Of a stretch of 64,000 bases of DNA, positions 43,862-56,543 are shown piece after piece (positions within the stretch are counted from its first letter, which is position 1; the number at the start of each line of letters is the position of its first letter). The notes beneath the pieces are model-generated. The model ran no database searches and was not told where the DNA came from. It saw only the letters and a program-made list of their open reading frames with translations. The translations under genes were made by a program, and so were the position numbers. This DNA is from Pseudomonadales bacterium (GTDB lineage Bacteria; Pseudomonadota; Gammaproteobacteria; Pseudomonadales; Azotimanducaceae): assembly GCA_022825925.1 (NCBI GenBank), contig JAJDVW010000013.1, forward strand, positions 26,686 through 90,685, read 5' to 3'.

Positions 43862-44479
43862 TCATGTATTCAGCAGCAGGGCGAACATGGCGAGCCAGAC
43901 GAGCAGCAGGAAGTGCCAGTACATCGCGCACAGGTCGACGCTCTGGCGCGCGTCGCCGATGCCGCCGCTGCCGAACATGCGCCGCGCCGCGCGCCCCCAG
44001 GCGATCAGTCCGCCGAGGAGGTGCACGCCGTGGACGCCGGTGATCATGTAGAAGAACCCGTTGGCGGGGTTCTGCTGCGCCCGGTAGCCGGCGTCGACCA
44101 TCTGCTGCCAGACGACGAACTGGCCGACCAGGAACGCCACCGTCAGGCCGCCCGCCAGCAGGAACGCGCTGCGCAGGCGGGCCACATCGCCGCGGCTGCC
44201 GGCCGAGCGGGCCCACTCGAAGGCGAGGCTGCACACGATCAGGACGCCCGAGTTGAACCAGAGGAGCCCGGGCTCCGGCATCGAGACCCAGTCGGTCGAG
44301 AGCTCGATGCGCATGTGGTACGCGGCGAAGAACAGGAAGAACAGGACGCCGACGATCGCGAGGAAGACGACCAGCGCGACCTTGCGGTTGGGTACCGGGA
44401 ACCCGCCGGTCCGAAGCTGCGCGACGCCGGTCTGGTCCGGTAACCACGGTTTTTCCGTCAACTTCGAGAAGAGCCCCAC
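43862..44479 (-). CDS. Haem-copper oxidase subunit III-like protein (orphan)
   Basis: The 205-aa membrane protein starts at GTG 44479 after a CGGAGGCG site. Its five or so helices follow the short subunit III pattern: VFLAIVGVLFFLFFAAYHMR, WFNSGVLIVCSLAFEWAR, AFLLAGGLTVAFLVGQFVVWQQM, and the signature FFYMITGVHGVHLLGGLIAWGRA then MYWHFLLLVWLAMFALLL. The family includes cytochrome oxidase subunit III, CyoC and NorE. No catalytic subunit I or II gene is present, so the partner complex is unknown; NorE-like accessory function in NO reduction is an alternative. It lies 47 nt upstream of copA on the same strand. Confidence 0.85.
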   Translation of the reverse strand: MGLFSKLTEKPWLPDQTGVAQLRTGGFPVPNRKVALVVFLAIVGVLFFLFFAAYHMRIELSTDWVSMPEPGLLWFNSGVLIVCSLAFEWARSAGSRGDVARLRSAFLLAGGLTVAFLVGQFVVWQQMVDAGYRAQQNPANGFFYMITGVHGVHLLGGLIAWGRAARRMFGSGGIGDARQSVDLCAMYWHFLLLVWLAMFALLLNT

Positions 44480-44523
44480 GACGTACGCCTCCGATGCCTG
44501 ACCGCGCCTGATTGCGGACCGCG

Positions 44524-44529
44524 CATTGT
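44524..44529 (-). promoter_or_regulatory. Candidate -10 for the oxidase subunit III-copA-copZ transcript
   Basis: TACAAT on the minus strand lies 45 nt before the GTG start, with no clear -35. It is the only promoter-like element on this strand in the 296-bp gap 44480-44775, which otherwise holds nothing recognisable. Confidence 0.25.
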
Positions 44530-44775
44530 ACTCCGACGGCGCGTCGCACAGACGCCGGTGGTCGCGGTCTGGCGGTCTCGGGGGCGCCGGCGGCTGTGTC
44601 GTGCGTAGCCGGCGGCTCGCTGGGCTCCTCGTCTCGACAGTGAGACTGTGGGAGCGGTAGCCTCATCCTCGGAACCCCATCTCAAGACTCCCAGCCCCCC
44701 GCCCTGCGACGCGAGCGGATGGCGACGTTTTCGCGGGTCCCGGATACAGCATTCTGCGGTGCAAGGAGTGGGCGA

Positions 44776-45624
44776 ATGGCCTGGAACGAGTGCCTCCGGC
44801 AACTACGACGCGAGCTGCCAAAAGTCGAGTTCGACACTTGGATTCGACCCCTGCGGGTGCAGGGTCGCCAAAGGTCCGACACGCTGCGTCTCGCGGCTCC
44901 GAACCGCTACATCCTCGAGGAGGTAGAGCGAAGCTACCTTGCGCGCATCCAGCATCTCGTCCAGCAGGGCAGCGACCGCCCGGTAGCCGTCCTGCTGGAC
45001 CGACCGAGCAGGCGCAGCGGGGTGTTCTGCCTAGAGACGGTTTGGGGGCTCACGGAGGGCCTGGACGAAGCCGCCTCCCCCGCAACCCGCTCGTTGCTGG
45101 AGCTTCTGGAAAAGCTGACGGGCATGCCGTATGTGTACCGTGACGTGAGCACACGGGCGGAAGCGGACTACTGCCTCGGGCGTTGGGTTGGTCGGGACAC
45201 GGCGGCGGCCGACTATCGGTTGGGAAACCTCGGAATCCTATATCTGGGGTTTCAAGGAAGCGCTGGGGGACTTTCTTTTGACGACGGCGACGAAGTCAAC
45301 CTGGACGACCTCGCCAGTAGCTTGAAGAACAATGCCGAGTACGACTGTCGTGGATCTGTCATCCACTTCGCCGCCTGCTCCGTGCTGCGGGCGCACCGTC
45401 AGGTAGAGGATTTCAAGAATGACGTGCGTGCGGCGGCGGTGAGCGGCTACACCAGACAGACCGACTTTCCGATCGCGTGGGCCTTCGAGTTGATGTATCT
45501 GGAGCGCCTGGGTCGCTGCAACTTCGATAACCCGGATACGCTACGGACCTGTCAGCGCGACTTGGCGAACAAACCGGTTTACTCGGCCTTGGCGGAGCAG
45601 TTCGGGTTCAAGATGATCGTCTGA
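44776..45624 (+). CDS. Fusion of DnaA N-terminal domain (domain I) with a DUF6642-like, caspase/CHAT-like domain
   Basis: The 282-aa product starts at ATG 44776, set by AAGGAG 8 nt upstream. Residues 1-65 are a clear DnaA domain I: MAWNECLRQLRRELPKVEF, DTWIRPL, LRLAAPNRYILEEVERSYLARI. The AAA+ and DNA-binding parts of DnaA are absent. From residue 82 a second domain begins (SGVFCLETVWG, TGMPYVYRDVSTRAEADYCL, LGILYLGFQGSAGGLSF, SVIHFAACSVL, AAVSGYTRQTDFPIAWAFEL), which I match from memory to DUF6642. Its strand-HG/strand-xCS order resembles caspase/CHAT folds. The putative catalytic Cys201 is present, but the position expected for His is Gln160. It stands alone on its strand, between copper genes and an SMP-30 gene. 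Confidence 0.75.
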   Translation: MAWNECLRQLRRELPKVEFDTWIRPLRVQGRQRSDTLRLAAPNRYILEEVERSYLARIQHLVQQGSDRPVAVLLDRPSRRSGVFCLETVWGLTEGLDEAASPATRSLLELLEKLTGMPYVYRDVSTRAEADYCLGRWVGRDTAAADYRLGNLGILYLGFQGSAGGLSFDDGDEVNLDDLASSLKNNAEYDCRGSVIHFAACSVLRAHRQVEDFKNDVRAAAVSGYTRQTDFPIAWAFELMYLERLGRCNFDNPDTLRTCQRDLANKPVYSALAEQFGFKMIV

Positions 45625-45759
45625 CGCCATGCCGGTTGTGCAGATCCCGAGTACCGTCGAGAGCGTTGAAGACCGGCAGGAACGACAGGGACTCCCGTGC
45701 GCTAGGCTATGCCTCCGTGGCGGCTCGCCGCCGGTGCGGAAAGGAAGGAGGACGGGCAC

Positions 45760-46650
45760 ATGGGCATTCAGACGCGCGACGAAAGGTTCCTGGGCATCGT
45801 GGACGCCGACCTGGCGTTGACGACCCTGGAGACCGGGTTCCAGTTCACCGAAGGTCCGGCGTGGCACCCCGTCGAGAAGCACCTGACGTTCAGCGACATC
45901 TTTGCGAGCACGCTCTACCGGTGGAGCGCGAGCGGCGGCCTCGAGACGTTCCGCACCCCGAGCCACCAGGCCAACGGCAACACCTACGACCTGCAGGGAC
46001 GCCTCCTCACCTGCGAGCACCAGAGCAGCCGGGTGACCCGCACGGACCCCGACGGGTCCGTCACCGTGCTCGCGAGCCACTACGACGGCAAGGAACTGAA
46101 CAGCCCCAACGACATCGTCGTGCGCCGCGACGGCACGGTCTGGTTCACCGACCCCACCTACGGACGGATCGATCCCACGGGGGACGGCCGCGAGCCGGAA
46201 CTCGACTTCCGCGGCGTGTACCGATTCGACCCGGCGGACGGGTCGCTGACCTGCCCGGCCCGGGACTTCGAGATGCCGAACGGGCTGGCGTTCACGCCCG
46301 ACCAGGGCGCCCTCTACGTGGCGGACACCCCGCGCCTGCACATCCGCAAGTTCGTCATCGAGGCGGACGGGTCCCTGTCGGGCGGCGACGTGTTCGCCGA
46401 GTCGACCGGCGCGGGCCGGGGCGCGCCGGACGGACTCAAGACGGACAGCGCCGGCAACGTCTTCTGCGCCGGTCCCGGCGGCGTGCACGTCTACCACCCG
46501 GAAGACGGCGCCTGTCTCGGCGTTATCGAGACCCCGGAGTTCTGCGCCAACTTCACCTGGGGCGGGGACGACTTCCGCACCTTCTTCCTGACCGCGTCCA
46601 CCGCACTCCATCAGACACGGGTGAAGATCCCCGGAATCCCCCTGTTCTGA
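45760..46650 (+). CDS. SMP-30/gluconolactonase-family sugar lactonase
   Basis: From ATG 45760 (after AAGGAGG) the 296-aa six-bladed beta-propeller shows the family metal-site residues: TGFQFTEGPAWHPVEKHLTFSDI (Glu), GKELNSPNDIVVRRDGTVWFTDPTYG (Asn, Asp) and FEMPNGLAFTPDQGALYVADTP, then GAPDGLKTDSAGNVF. Such enzymes hydrolyse aldonolactones with a divalent metal in the cytoplasm. The substrate is unknown. The stop overlaps the next start by one base (TGATG), so it is probably co-transcribed with the DUF523-DUF1722 gene. Confidence 0.9.
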   Translation: MGIQTRDERFLGIVDADLALTTLETGFQFTEGPAWHPVEKHLTFSDIFASTLYRWSASGGLETFRTPSHQANGNTYDLQGRLLTCEHQSSRVTRTDPDGSVTVLASHYDGKELNSPNDIVVRRDGTVWFTDPTYGRIDPTGDGREPELDFRGVYRFDPADGSLTCPARDFEMPNGLAFTPDQGALYVADTPRLHIRKFVIEADGSLSGGDVFAESTGAGRGAPDGLKTDSAGNVFCAGPGGVHVYHPEDGACLGVIETPEFCANFTWGGDDFRTFFLTASTALHQTRVKIPGIPLF

Positions 46651-47648
46651 TGTCGAGTCCCGCTTTCCGGGATATTCTTCCGCCCTTCCCGGAGCCTCCG
46701 CTCACGATCGCCGTGAGCGAGTGCCTCACCGGTGCGCCGGTCCGTTACGACGGCGGGCACCGGGCGTCCGCGTGGCCGCGTGAAGCGCTGGAGCATCTCT
46801 ACGGGTTCCGGCCGATCTGCCCCGAAGTGGGCATCGGCCTCGGCGTACCGCGGGCTTCCATCCGACTGGTCGGGGCGCCGGGTGCGCCCCAGGCCGTGGG
46901 GGTGGAGGATCCGTCCCTCGACGTCACGGAACGCCTGCGCGATTACGCGAACGCACGGCTGCCGGAACTCGACGAGGTGGACGGCTACATCTTCAAGGCA
47001 CGGTCGCCGAGCTGTGGCCTGCAGGGCGTCCCGCTGCACGCCGGTCCCGAAGCCCCACCGATTCCCGCTGGTCGCGGCCTCTTCGCGGCGAGGATCGCGG
47101 AAGCACGCCCCAGACTGCCCCTCGAGGACGGCGAGAACCTGTTCGACGCCGGCGCGCTCGAGAGCTTCGTCACGCGCACGTTCGTCCACGCTTTCTGGCG
47201 CCGCACCATCGCGGACGGCATCGACGCCGCCCGACTGGTCGCCTTCCACAGCGCCTGCAAGTACCTCGTCATGGCGCATGCGGTGCCGGGCTATCGGCGG
47301 CTGGGCGCGTTGGTGTCGGACCTCTCCGGCGACCTGCAGACGATCACGCAACGGTACCTCAAGACGCTGATGGACACGCTCGCCACCCCACCGACGCGAA
47401 GCAGTCACGCGAACGTCCTCCAGCACCTGCAGGGATACGTCAAGCGCACCCTTGGTGCGGAACAGCGCCGTGCGCTGGCCGCGTCGGTTGAGGCATACCG
47501 CCTTGGGAAACGTCCGCTCGAACCGCTCCTGAATGCTATTCGGGAGCATCTCCGTGCCGCCGGTGCGGACTACGCCGCCAGCCAGTACTACCTGCACGTG
47601 CCACGCGTTGCGAGGTTCGGAGACGAAATGCCCGCTCGCGAGCGATAA
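46650..47648 (+). CDS. DUF523-DUF1722 (YbgA-type) protein
   Basis: This 332-aa protein has a DUF523 domain in its first half (TIAVSECLTGAPVRYDGGH, RPICPEVGIGLGVPRASIRLV, YIFKARSPSCGLQGVPLH). Its conserved cysteines are set like a metal or Fe-S site; relatives of the fold include 2-thiouracil desulfidase enzymes. The second half is a DUF1722/YbgA domain (FHSACKYLVMAHAVPGYRRLGALV ... HLQGYVKRTLGAEQRRAL ... YYLHVPR). The two-domain form is common in proteobacteria, often near photolyase genes; none is present here. The cellular role is not established. Confidence 0.88.
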   Translation: MSSPAFRDILPPFPEPPLTIAVSECLTGAPVRYDGGHRASAWPREALEHLYGFRPICPEVGIGLGVPRASIRLVGAPGAPQAVGVEDPSLDVTERLRDYANARLPELDEVDGYIFKARSPSCGLQGVPLHAGPEAPPIPAGRGLFAARIAEARPRLPLEDGENLFDAGALESFVTRTFVHAFWRRTIADGIDAARLVAFHSACKYLVMAHAVPGYRRLGALVSDLSGDLQTITQRYLKTLMDTLATPPTRSSHANVLQHLQGYVKRTLGAEQRRALAASVEAYRLGKRPLEPLLNAIREHLRAAGADYAASQYYLHVPRVARFGDEMPARER

Positions 47649-47670
47649 TGCGGGCAGCAGAGCCCAAGCC

Positions 47671-49656
47671 ATGGCCGACCACAGCTACTTCGCGAACCTG
47701 ATCTGGCAGATCGCCGATCTGCTGCGCGGTCCCTACCGGCCTCCGCAGTACGAGCGCGTCATGCTGCCCATGACCGTGCTGCGCCGGTTCGACTGCGTGC
47801 TCGCGCCCTCGCGGGCCCAGGTCGCCTCCGAGTACGAGCGGCGCAAGGGCCGATTCGACGGCCGAGCCCTCGACGAGTACCTGAACCGCGCCGCCGGCCA
47901 ACGCTTCCACAACCGCTCCGACTTCGACTTCGAGAAGCTCAAGGGCGACCCCGACAACATCGCACCGCATCTCGTCAGCTACATCCAAGGCTTCTCGGAG
48001 AACGCGCGGAACATCTTCGAGTTCTTCGACTTCGAGAACGAGATCGAGCGGATGCGCGAGGCGAACATCCTCTACCTCGTCGTCTCGAAGTTCGCCAGCG
48101 TCGACCTCCACCCGGCCACAGTGCCCAACGCGCAGATGGGACTCATCTTCGAGAACCTGATCCGGCGCTTCAACGAACTGGCCAACGAGACGGCGGGCGA
48201 CCACTTCACGCCCCGGGACGTCATCCGCCTGATGGTGAGCATCCTGTTCATCGAGGACGACGCACTACTCGCCACCCCCGGCACAGTCCGAAAACTCCTC
48301 GATCCGGCCTGCGGCACGGGCGGCATGCTCGCGGAGGCGCAGAACTACCTATGGGAGCACCACCGGGAAGCTCGGCTGTTCCTCTACGGGCAGGACTACA
48401 ACAAGCGCGCATTCGCGACTGCTGCGTCCGACATGCTGATGAAGCAAGTCGATCAGAACGGCACGGGCGACAACGTCCGGTTCGGGGACAGCCTGACCGA
48501 CGACAAGTTCGACGGCGAGACCTTCGACTACTTCCTCACCAACCCACCCTTCGGCGTGGACTGGAAGCGGCAGCGACGCGAACTCAAGGAGGAGCACGAC
48601 CGGCGCGGGTTCGACGGCCGTTTCGGTGCCGGCCTGCCCCGCGTGAACGACGGCTCCCTGCTTTTCCTGCAGCACATGTGGGACAAGCGGGAGCCCGTGC
48701 GGCCCAAGGAGCACAAGCACGGCTCGCGGCTCGCCATCGTCTTCAGCGGCTCGCCGCTGTTCACCGGCGGCGCCGGTTCGGGCGAGAGCAACATCCGCAA
48801 GTGGTTCATCGAGAACGACTGGCTTGAGGGCATCGTCGCGTTGCCTGAGCAGATGTTCTACAACACAGGAATTGGGACATACATCTGGATCCTCACCAAT
48901 CGCAAGTCGCCGGAGCGTAAGGGCAAGATCCAACTCGTCGATGCGCGTGACGTGTGGACTGCAGGCGGCAGCGACGACAACCAGCGCAGCCTCGGCGACA
49001 AGCGCCGTCATCTCACAACCAACCAGATCGGCGCTATCGTCCGCCTATACGGCCAGCAGATCGATGGCGAAAAGTCCAAGGTCTTCGACAACGACGATTT
49101 CGGATTCACCCGCGTCACTGTCGAGCGACCGCTGCGGCTGCGCTATCAGATGACCGTCGACGACAAGGCGCGGTTTCTGGATGCCTGCCCGGTCCTGCTT
49201 GACGATGTGCAGGCCATCGACAAGGAAATCGGGCGCGAGCCGGAAGGCGACTGGAATGCGGTGTGGGCGCGCATCGAGGGCCTGCTCGCCGCGCGCGAGT
49301 CCCGATGGAAGGTGACCGAGAAGAAGCTATTCCGAAACGTCTTCACGCAGACGGACCTTGATGCGAAACCCGTCTCGAAGGGCGGAAGCGACGATGGCTA
49401 CGAACCGAATGCCGAGTTGCGCGATTTCGAGAACGTGCGCCTAAAGGACGACATAGATGCGTACTTCGAGCGCGAGGTGCTTCCCCACGTCCCTGACGCC
49501 TGGATGGACCGCAGTAAGGATAAGGTGGGCTACGAGATCAACTTCAACCGACATTTCTACGAGTACACACCACCGAGGCCTCTGGAGGAGATCGACGCGG
49601 AGCTGAAGGAAGCGGAAGAGGAGATTACGCTGCTGCTGCGGGAGGTGATCGAGTGA
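47671..49656 (+). CDS. hsdM: HsdM, type I restriction-modification N6-adenine methyltransferase
   Basis: The 661-aa protein begins with the HsdM N-terminal helical domain (FANLIWQIADLLRGPYRPPQYERVMLPMTVLRRFD). It has the gamma-class MTase motif I LDPACGTGGML (about 210-220) and motif IV NPPFGVDW. It methylates adenine at sites chosen by HsdS and is needed for restriction too. At 661 aa it is longer than E. coli HsdM (529), with a C-terminal extension (TQTDLDAKPVSKGGSDDG ... NRHFYEYTPPRPLEEIDAELKEAEEEI). This is the first gene of the operon. The stop overlaps the hsdS GTG start by 4 nt. Confidence 0.94.
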   Translation: MADHSYFANLIWQIADLLRGPYRPPQYERVMLPMTVLRRFDCVLAPSRAQVASEYERRKGRFDGRALDEYLNRAAGQRFHNRSDFDFEKLKGDPDNIAPHLVSYIQGFSENARNIFEFFDFENEIERMREANILYLVVSKFASVDLHPATVPNAQMGLIFENLIRRFNELANETAGDHFTPRDVIRLMVSILFIEDDALLATPGTVRKLLDPACGTGGMLAEAQNYLWEHHREARLFLYGQDYNKRAFATAASDMLMKQVDQNGTGDNVRFGDSLTDDKFDGETFDYFLTNPPFGVDWKRQRRELKEEHDRRGFDGRFGAGLPRVNDGSLLFLQHMWDKREPVRPKEHKHGSRLAIVFSGSPLFTGGAGSGESNIRKWFIENDWLEGIVALPEQMFYNTGIGTYIWILTNRKSPERKGKIQLVDARDVWTAGGSDDNQRSLGDKRRHLTTNQIGAIVRLYGQQIDGEKSKVFDNDDFGFTRVTVERPLRLRYQMTVDDKARFLDACPVLLDDVQAIDKEIGREPEGDWNAVWARIEGLLAARESRWKVTEKKLFRNVFTQTDLDAKPVSKGGSDDGYEPNAELRDFENVRLKDDIDAYFEREVLPHVPDAWMDRSKDKVGYEINFNRHFYEYTPPRPLEEIDAELKEAEEEITLLLREVIE

Positions 49657-50897
49657 CTACCCCCGGTGACTTTCGGTGCCGCAAGATAAAGTACGTGGCG
49701 ACCATCAACGACGAAACGTTGAGCGAAGACACGGACCCATCCTATGAGTTGCAATACGTTGATATCGGCAACGTGGACTCATCCGGCCAAATACAGGACG
49801 TCGTGACGTACCCCTTCTCGGAGGCCCCCAGCCGAGCTAGGCGCCGTGTCCGAGACGGCGATGTCATCGTCTCCTGTGTCCGAACCTATCTGCAGGCAAT
49901 TGCGCCAATTCGGAACCCACCCGACAACTTGGTCGTATCCACTGGCTTTGCCGTCGTTCGCCCTTCTGAAGGTGTACTGGGTGCCTTCGCCAAATACGCG
50001 TTACGAGAACCCGCTTTCCTCGCCGAAGTCGAGAGCCGATCAGTCGGCGTCAACTACCCCGCAATCAACGCTGCGGACCTTCGCGACATCGCTGTCCACC
50101 TGCCGGACTTGACCCGTCAAGCTGCCATTGCCGATTACCTTGATCGTGAAACCGCGCGGCTGGATGCGCTGGTGGCCGCCAAGGAACGCGTCCGCACCCT
50201 GTTGGCCGAGAAGCGTCAAGCCGTCACCACCCGAGCCGTTACCCGTGGACTGGACTCCGACACCGACTTGCGGGACTCTGGCATCCCGTGGCTGGGCAAC
50301 ATCCCAGAGAACTGGTACACCGAAAGGAACAGATGGCTATTCAATGAACGGGACGAACGTTCCGATACGGGGGAAGAAGAACTCCTTACCGTGTCTCACC
50401 TGACCGGCGTGACTCCTCGTTCCCAGAAGGACGTCAATATGTTCCAGGCTGCCACCAACGAAGGGTACAAGATTTGCCGATCTGGTGATCTTGTAATAAA
50501 CACGATGTGGGCTTGGATGGGCGCGATGGGCGTGGCGACTCAGGACGGCATCGTCAGCCCGGCCTACAATGTCTATGAGCCCGCAGCGTGTCTTGACCCG
50601 AGTTACGTCGATGCCCTGGTGAGGCTACCGGCTTTCACTCGCGAAGCCACGAGGCACTCAACGGGTGTGTGGTCATCAAGGCTGCGACTCTATCCTGATG
50701 GCTTTTTCGCCATTTCGATTCCTGTGCCGCCGCTCAGCGAGCAAAGGGAAATCGTCGCTCGAATTGAGGAAAAGACTCGGAAGCTGGAGAAGTTGCATGC
50801 AGCGACGAAGAGGACGATAGACTTGCTCAAGGAGCGCCGGGAAGCTCTCATTTCCGAGGCGGTGTTGGCGCAACTAGACGTGGCCCGGTTGGGATGA
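49653..50897 (+). CDS. hsdS: HsdS, type I restriction-modification specificity subunit
   Basis: The 414-aa protein has two target-recognition domains, each followed by a conserved helix. TRD1 occupies residues about 1-160, then QAAIADYLDRETARLDALVAAKERVRTLLAEKRQAV. TRD2 occupies about 215-360 and ends in PPLSEQREIVARIEEKTRKLEKLHAATKRTIDLLKERREALISEAV. Each half reads one part of a bipartite DNA site. Base composition is visibly less GC-rich than in the core block (for example TTGTAATAAACACGATG), consistent with horizontal origin or TRD exchange. Start and stop both overlap neighbours by 4 nt. Confidence 0.93.
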   Translation: MTTPGDFRCRKIKYVATINDETLSEDTDPSYELQYVDIGNVDSSGQIQDVVTYPFSEAPSRARRRVRDGDVIVSCVRTYLQAIAPIRNPPDNLVVSTGFAVVRPSEGVLGAFAKYALREPAFLAEVESRSVGVNYPAINAADLRDIAVHLPDLTRQAAIADYLDRETARLDALVAAKERVRTLLAEKRQAVTTRAVTRGLDSDTDLRDSGIPWLGNIPENWYTERNRWLFNERDERSDTGEEELLTVSHLTGVTPRSQKDVNMFQAATNEGYKICRSGDLVINTMWAWMGAMGVATQDGIVSPAYNVYEPAACLDPSYVDALVRLPAFTREATRHSTGVWSSRLRLYPDGFFAISIPVPPLSEQREIVARIEEKTRKLEKLHAATKRTIDLLKERREALISEAVLAQLDVARLG

Positions 50898-52156
50898 AGG
50901 TCAAAACGCTCAAGTTGGCGGATGTGAGAGCGATTCACGCGGCCGAGTTGCAGTTTCAACCCGGCTTCAACATCGTTGCGGGCGTCAACGGGGTCGGTAA
51001 AACCACCGTGCTCGATGCCTTGGTGATTTGCTGTTCCGCTGTCGTCAGGCGCGCGAACCGGCTCAAGAGATACGGGACTTACTTTGGAGACGACGATATT
51101 CGCCTCGGTGCCGGTGCCTTGCAGGCCGAATGCCAGTTCGCGTGTCGCAGCGCGGAGTTCGGGTTCACCGTTCACAGATCCCGAGACGGCGGCCCGGCAC
51201 GAGGGATGGAAGAGTGGTCGCGAGACAACTCGGCGGCGAACGACGGTCGGGCCATAGAGAAGTTCCACGGCGAGGCTTCCGCCGGAGGCGACGGCCGAAC
51301 GCCCGCAGAGTGGCTTCTCCCAGTGTTGTTCTCGACCCGCCGCTCCGTAGCCACGGATCAGGCACCACGGCGGGATTCGGCAGCAGGTACTGTTGCCGCC
51401 GCGTTCGCTGGCGCCGTGTCCGTGCGTCGAAGGCTGGAGTTGGGGGAGTTTGCGGCTTGGATGCGCGTGCAACAGGTGCTCGGTTCGACGAGAGCAGAGG
51501 CACGCAGAATGCTGACGGCCTTGGAGGAAGCAGTGGGACGTCTCCTACCCGGTTACCACAAGTTGCGCCCCGCAGAAAACGGGCAAGGAGCGCCTCTACT
51601 CGTCGATCACGATGGCCAGTCGCTCCCCGTCAGTCGGCTATCGGACGGGGAGCGCGGGGTACTCGCCCTGGTACTCGACCTCACCCGCCGTCTCGCACAG
51701 GCTAACCCCGAACTCGTGGATCCCGCGGCCGAGGCAGAGGCGGTCGTGCTCATTGATGAACTCGAACTCCATCTCCACCCGGCGTGGCAGCGTCGGATCG
51801 TCCGCGACCTGACCGAGACGTTCCCGAAGTGCCAGTTCATCGCCACGACGCACTCGCCGCAAATTGTCGGCGAGATGCCGCACGACCGCATCCAGATCAT
51901 CGCCGACGGCGAAGTGTTCTCTCCTCGGCGTTCCTTCGGATTGGACTCGAGTCAGGTGCTCGACGAGGTGATGGACACCACACCGCGAACCGCTGAAGTC
52001 CACTCCCTGCTCGCCAGGATATCTGAAGAGATCGGCGTGGATCGGTACGAACGCGCAAGGGCGCTCCTCTCGGAACTCGTGGGCATGGTCGGGGAGAACG
52101 ACTCCGAGGTCATCCGCATCAGGACGTTGCTGGACTTCCTCGGCGAGGACACGTGA
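50894..52156 (+). CDS. PtuA-like AAA ATPase (Septu-type) embedded in the hsd operon
   Basis: The 420-aa ABC/SMC-like ATPase has Walker A AGVNGVGKTTVLDAL (about 29-43), signature LSDGERGVLALVLDLTRRL, Walker B AVVLIDELELHLHPAWQRRIV and the H-loop FIATTHSPQIVGE. This is the RecF/OLD-like core of PtuA. It ends with a helical tail (YERARALLSELVGMV). Paired directly with an HNH protein it matches Septu, an anti-phage system in which PtuA controls the nuclease PtuB. The 4-nt overlaps with hsdS and ptuB show it is built into the restriction operon. OLD-family ATPases are the main alternative, but they would carry a Toprim domain, which is not seen. Confidence 0.85.
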   Translation: MKVKTLKLADVRAIHAAELQFQPGFNIVAGVNGVGKTTVLDALVICCSAVVRRANRLKRYGTYFGDDDIRLGAGALQAECQFACRSAEFGFTVHRSRDGGPARGMEEWSRDNSAANDGRAIEKFHGEASAGGDGRTPAEWLLPVLFSTRRSVATDQAPRRDSAAGTVAAAFAGAVSVRRRLELGEFAAWMRVQQVLGSTRAEARRMLTALEEAVGRLLPGYHKLRPAENGQGAPLLVDHDGQSLPVSRLSDGERGVLALVLDLTRRLAQANPELVDPAAEAEAVVLIDELELHLHPAWQRRIVRDLTETFPKCQFIATTHSPQIVGEMPHDRIQIIADGEVFSPRRSFGLDSSQVLDEVMDTTPRTAEVHSLLARISEEIGVDRYERARALLSELVGMVGENDSEVIRIRTLLDFLGEDT

Positions 52157-52799
52157 GAACCATCGCGAAGGGTATAGAGCCGGCGAGCCTTACCGCGCAC
52201 CGCAAGACGCGGCAAAGCGACTACGGCAACTATGCCGCCAAGGACGAACTCCGAAACGCGCTCGTCCGCGAGCAGCGGGGACTGTGCTGCTACTGCATGT
52301 CTCGCATCCACGCCGATCCAAAGGCCATGAAGATTGAGCATTGGCGGAGCCAGCGACGCTATCGGGACGAGCAGCTCGTATACAAGAATCTCCTTGGCGC
52401 TTGTCCTGGCGGAGAAGGTGAACGGCCTTCCGCACAGCACTGCGACACGAGGAAGGACAAAAGAACGCTTAAGTGGAACCCGGCCAATCCCGCCCATCGC
52501 ATCGAGCGTCGAATCAGGTTCGACTCCGATGGCACCATCCGCTCGGACGACGCGGAGTTCGAGCGCCAACTCGACGAGGTGCTGGGCCTGAATCTCACCT
52601 GGTTGAAACGCAACCGAGAAGCCAAGATCAAGGGAATATTGGATTGGTGGAAAGGCGTCAGGAGCATTCGGGACCGGTCTCGGCGTAACCGCATCGTGGC
52701 GCAGGAGCGTTCTCGGTACCTTGATGGCGACGGAGATTTGCCGGAGTACTGTCAGGTCGTGGTGCATTGGCTCGACAAGAGGCTCGCGAGGACGACGCC

Positions 52800-52803
<4 letters not shown>
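52153..52803 (+). CDS. PtuB-like HNH endonuclease (Septu-type)
   Basis: The 216-aa protein has an HNH/zinc-ribbon core, [26 protein letters not shown], in which the C-x2-C pair and the EH of the HNH motif are clear. It continues [14 protein letters not shown] and [23 protein letters not shown], features of the TIGR02646/PtuB family. It should cut nucleic acid when released by its ATPase partner upstream. The operon position, with GTGA-type overlaps on both sides and hsdR immediately downstream, implies co-expression with restriction. Confidence 0.85.
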
Positions 52804-56345
<3,542 letters not shown>

Positions 56346-56543
56346 AGAACTCCGATTCGCATGTCGCCCAGTTTCGACGTTCCGATGGAAACCATGTTTC
56401 AAGCAACTTCCTCCGCGCGTCCGGTGCCAGGGCTCGCCAGCTCTCCGCAGTCCAGCCATGCGGGTTGCCCACCGTCCAGTAGGGGTTCTCGGTCATGTCC
56501 GCTCCTGGAACGTGGATGTCGTCCTTTTCCGCCGCATCCCGCG

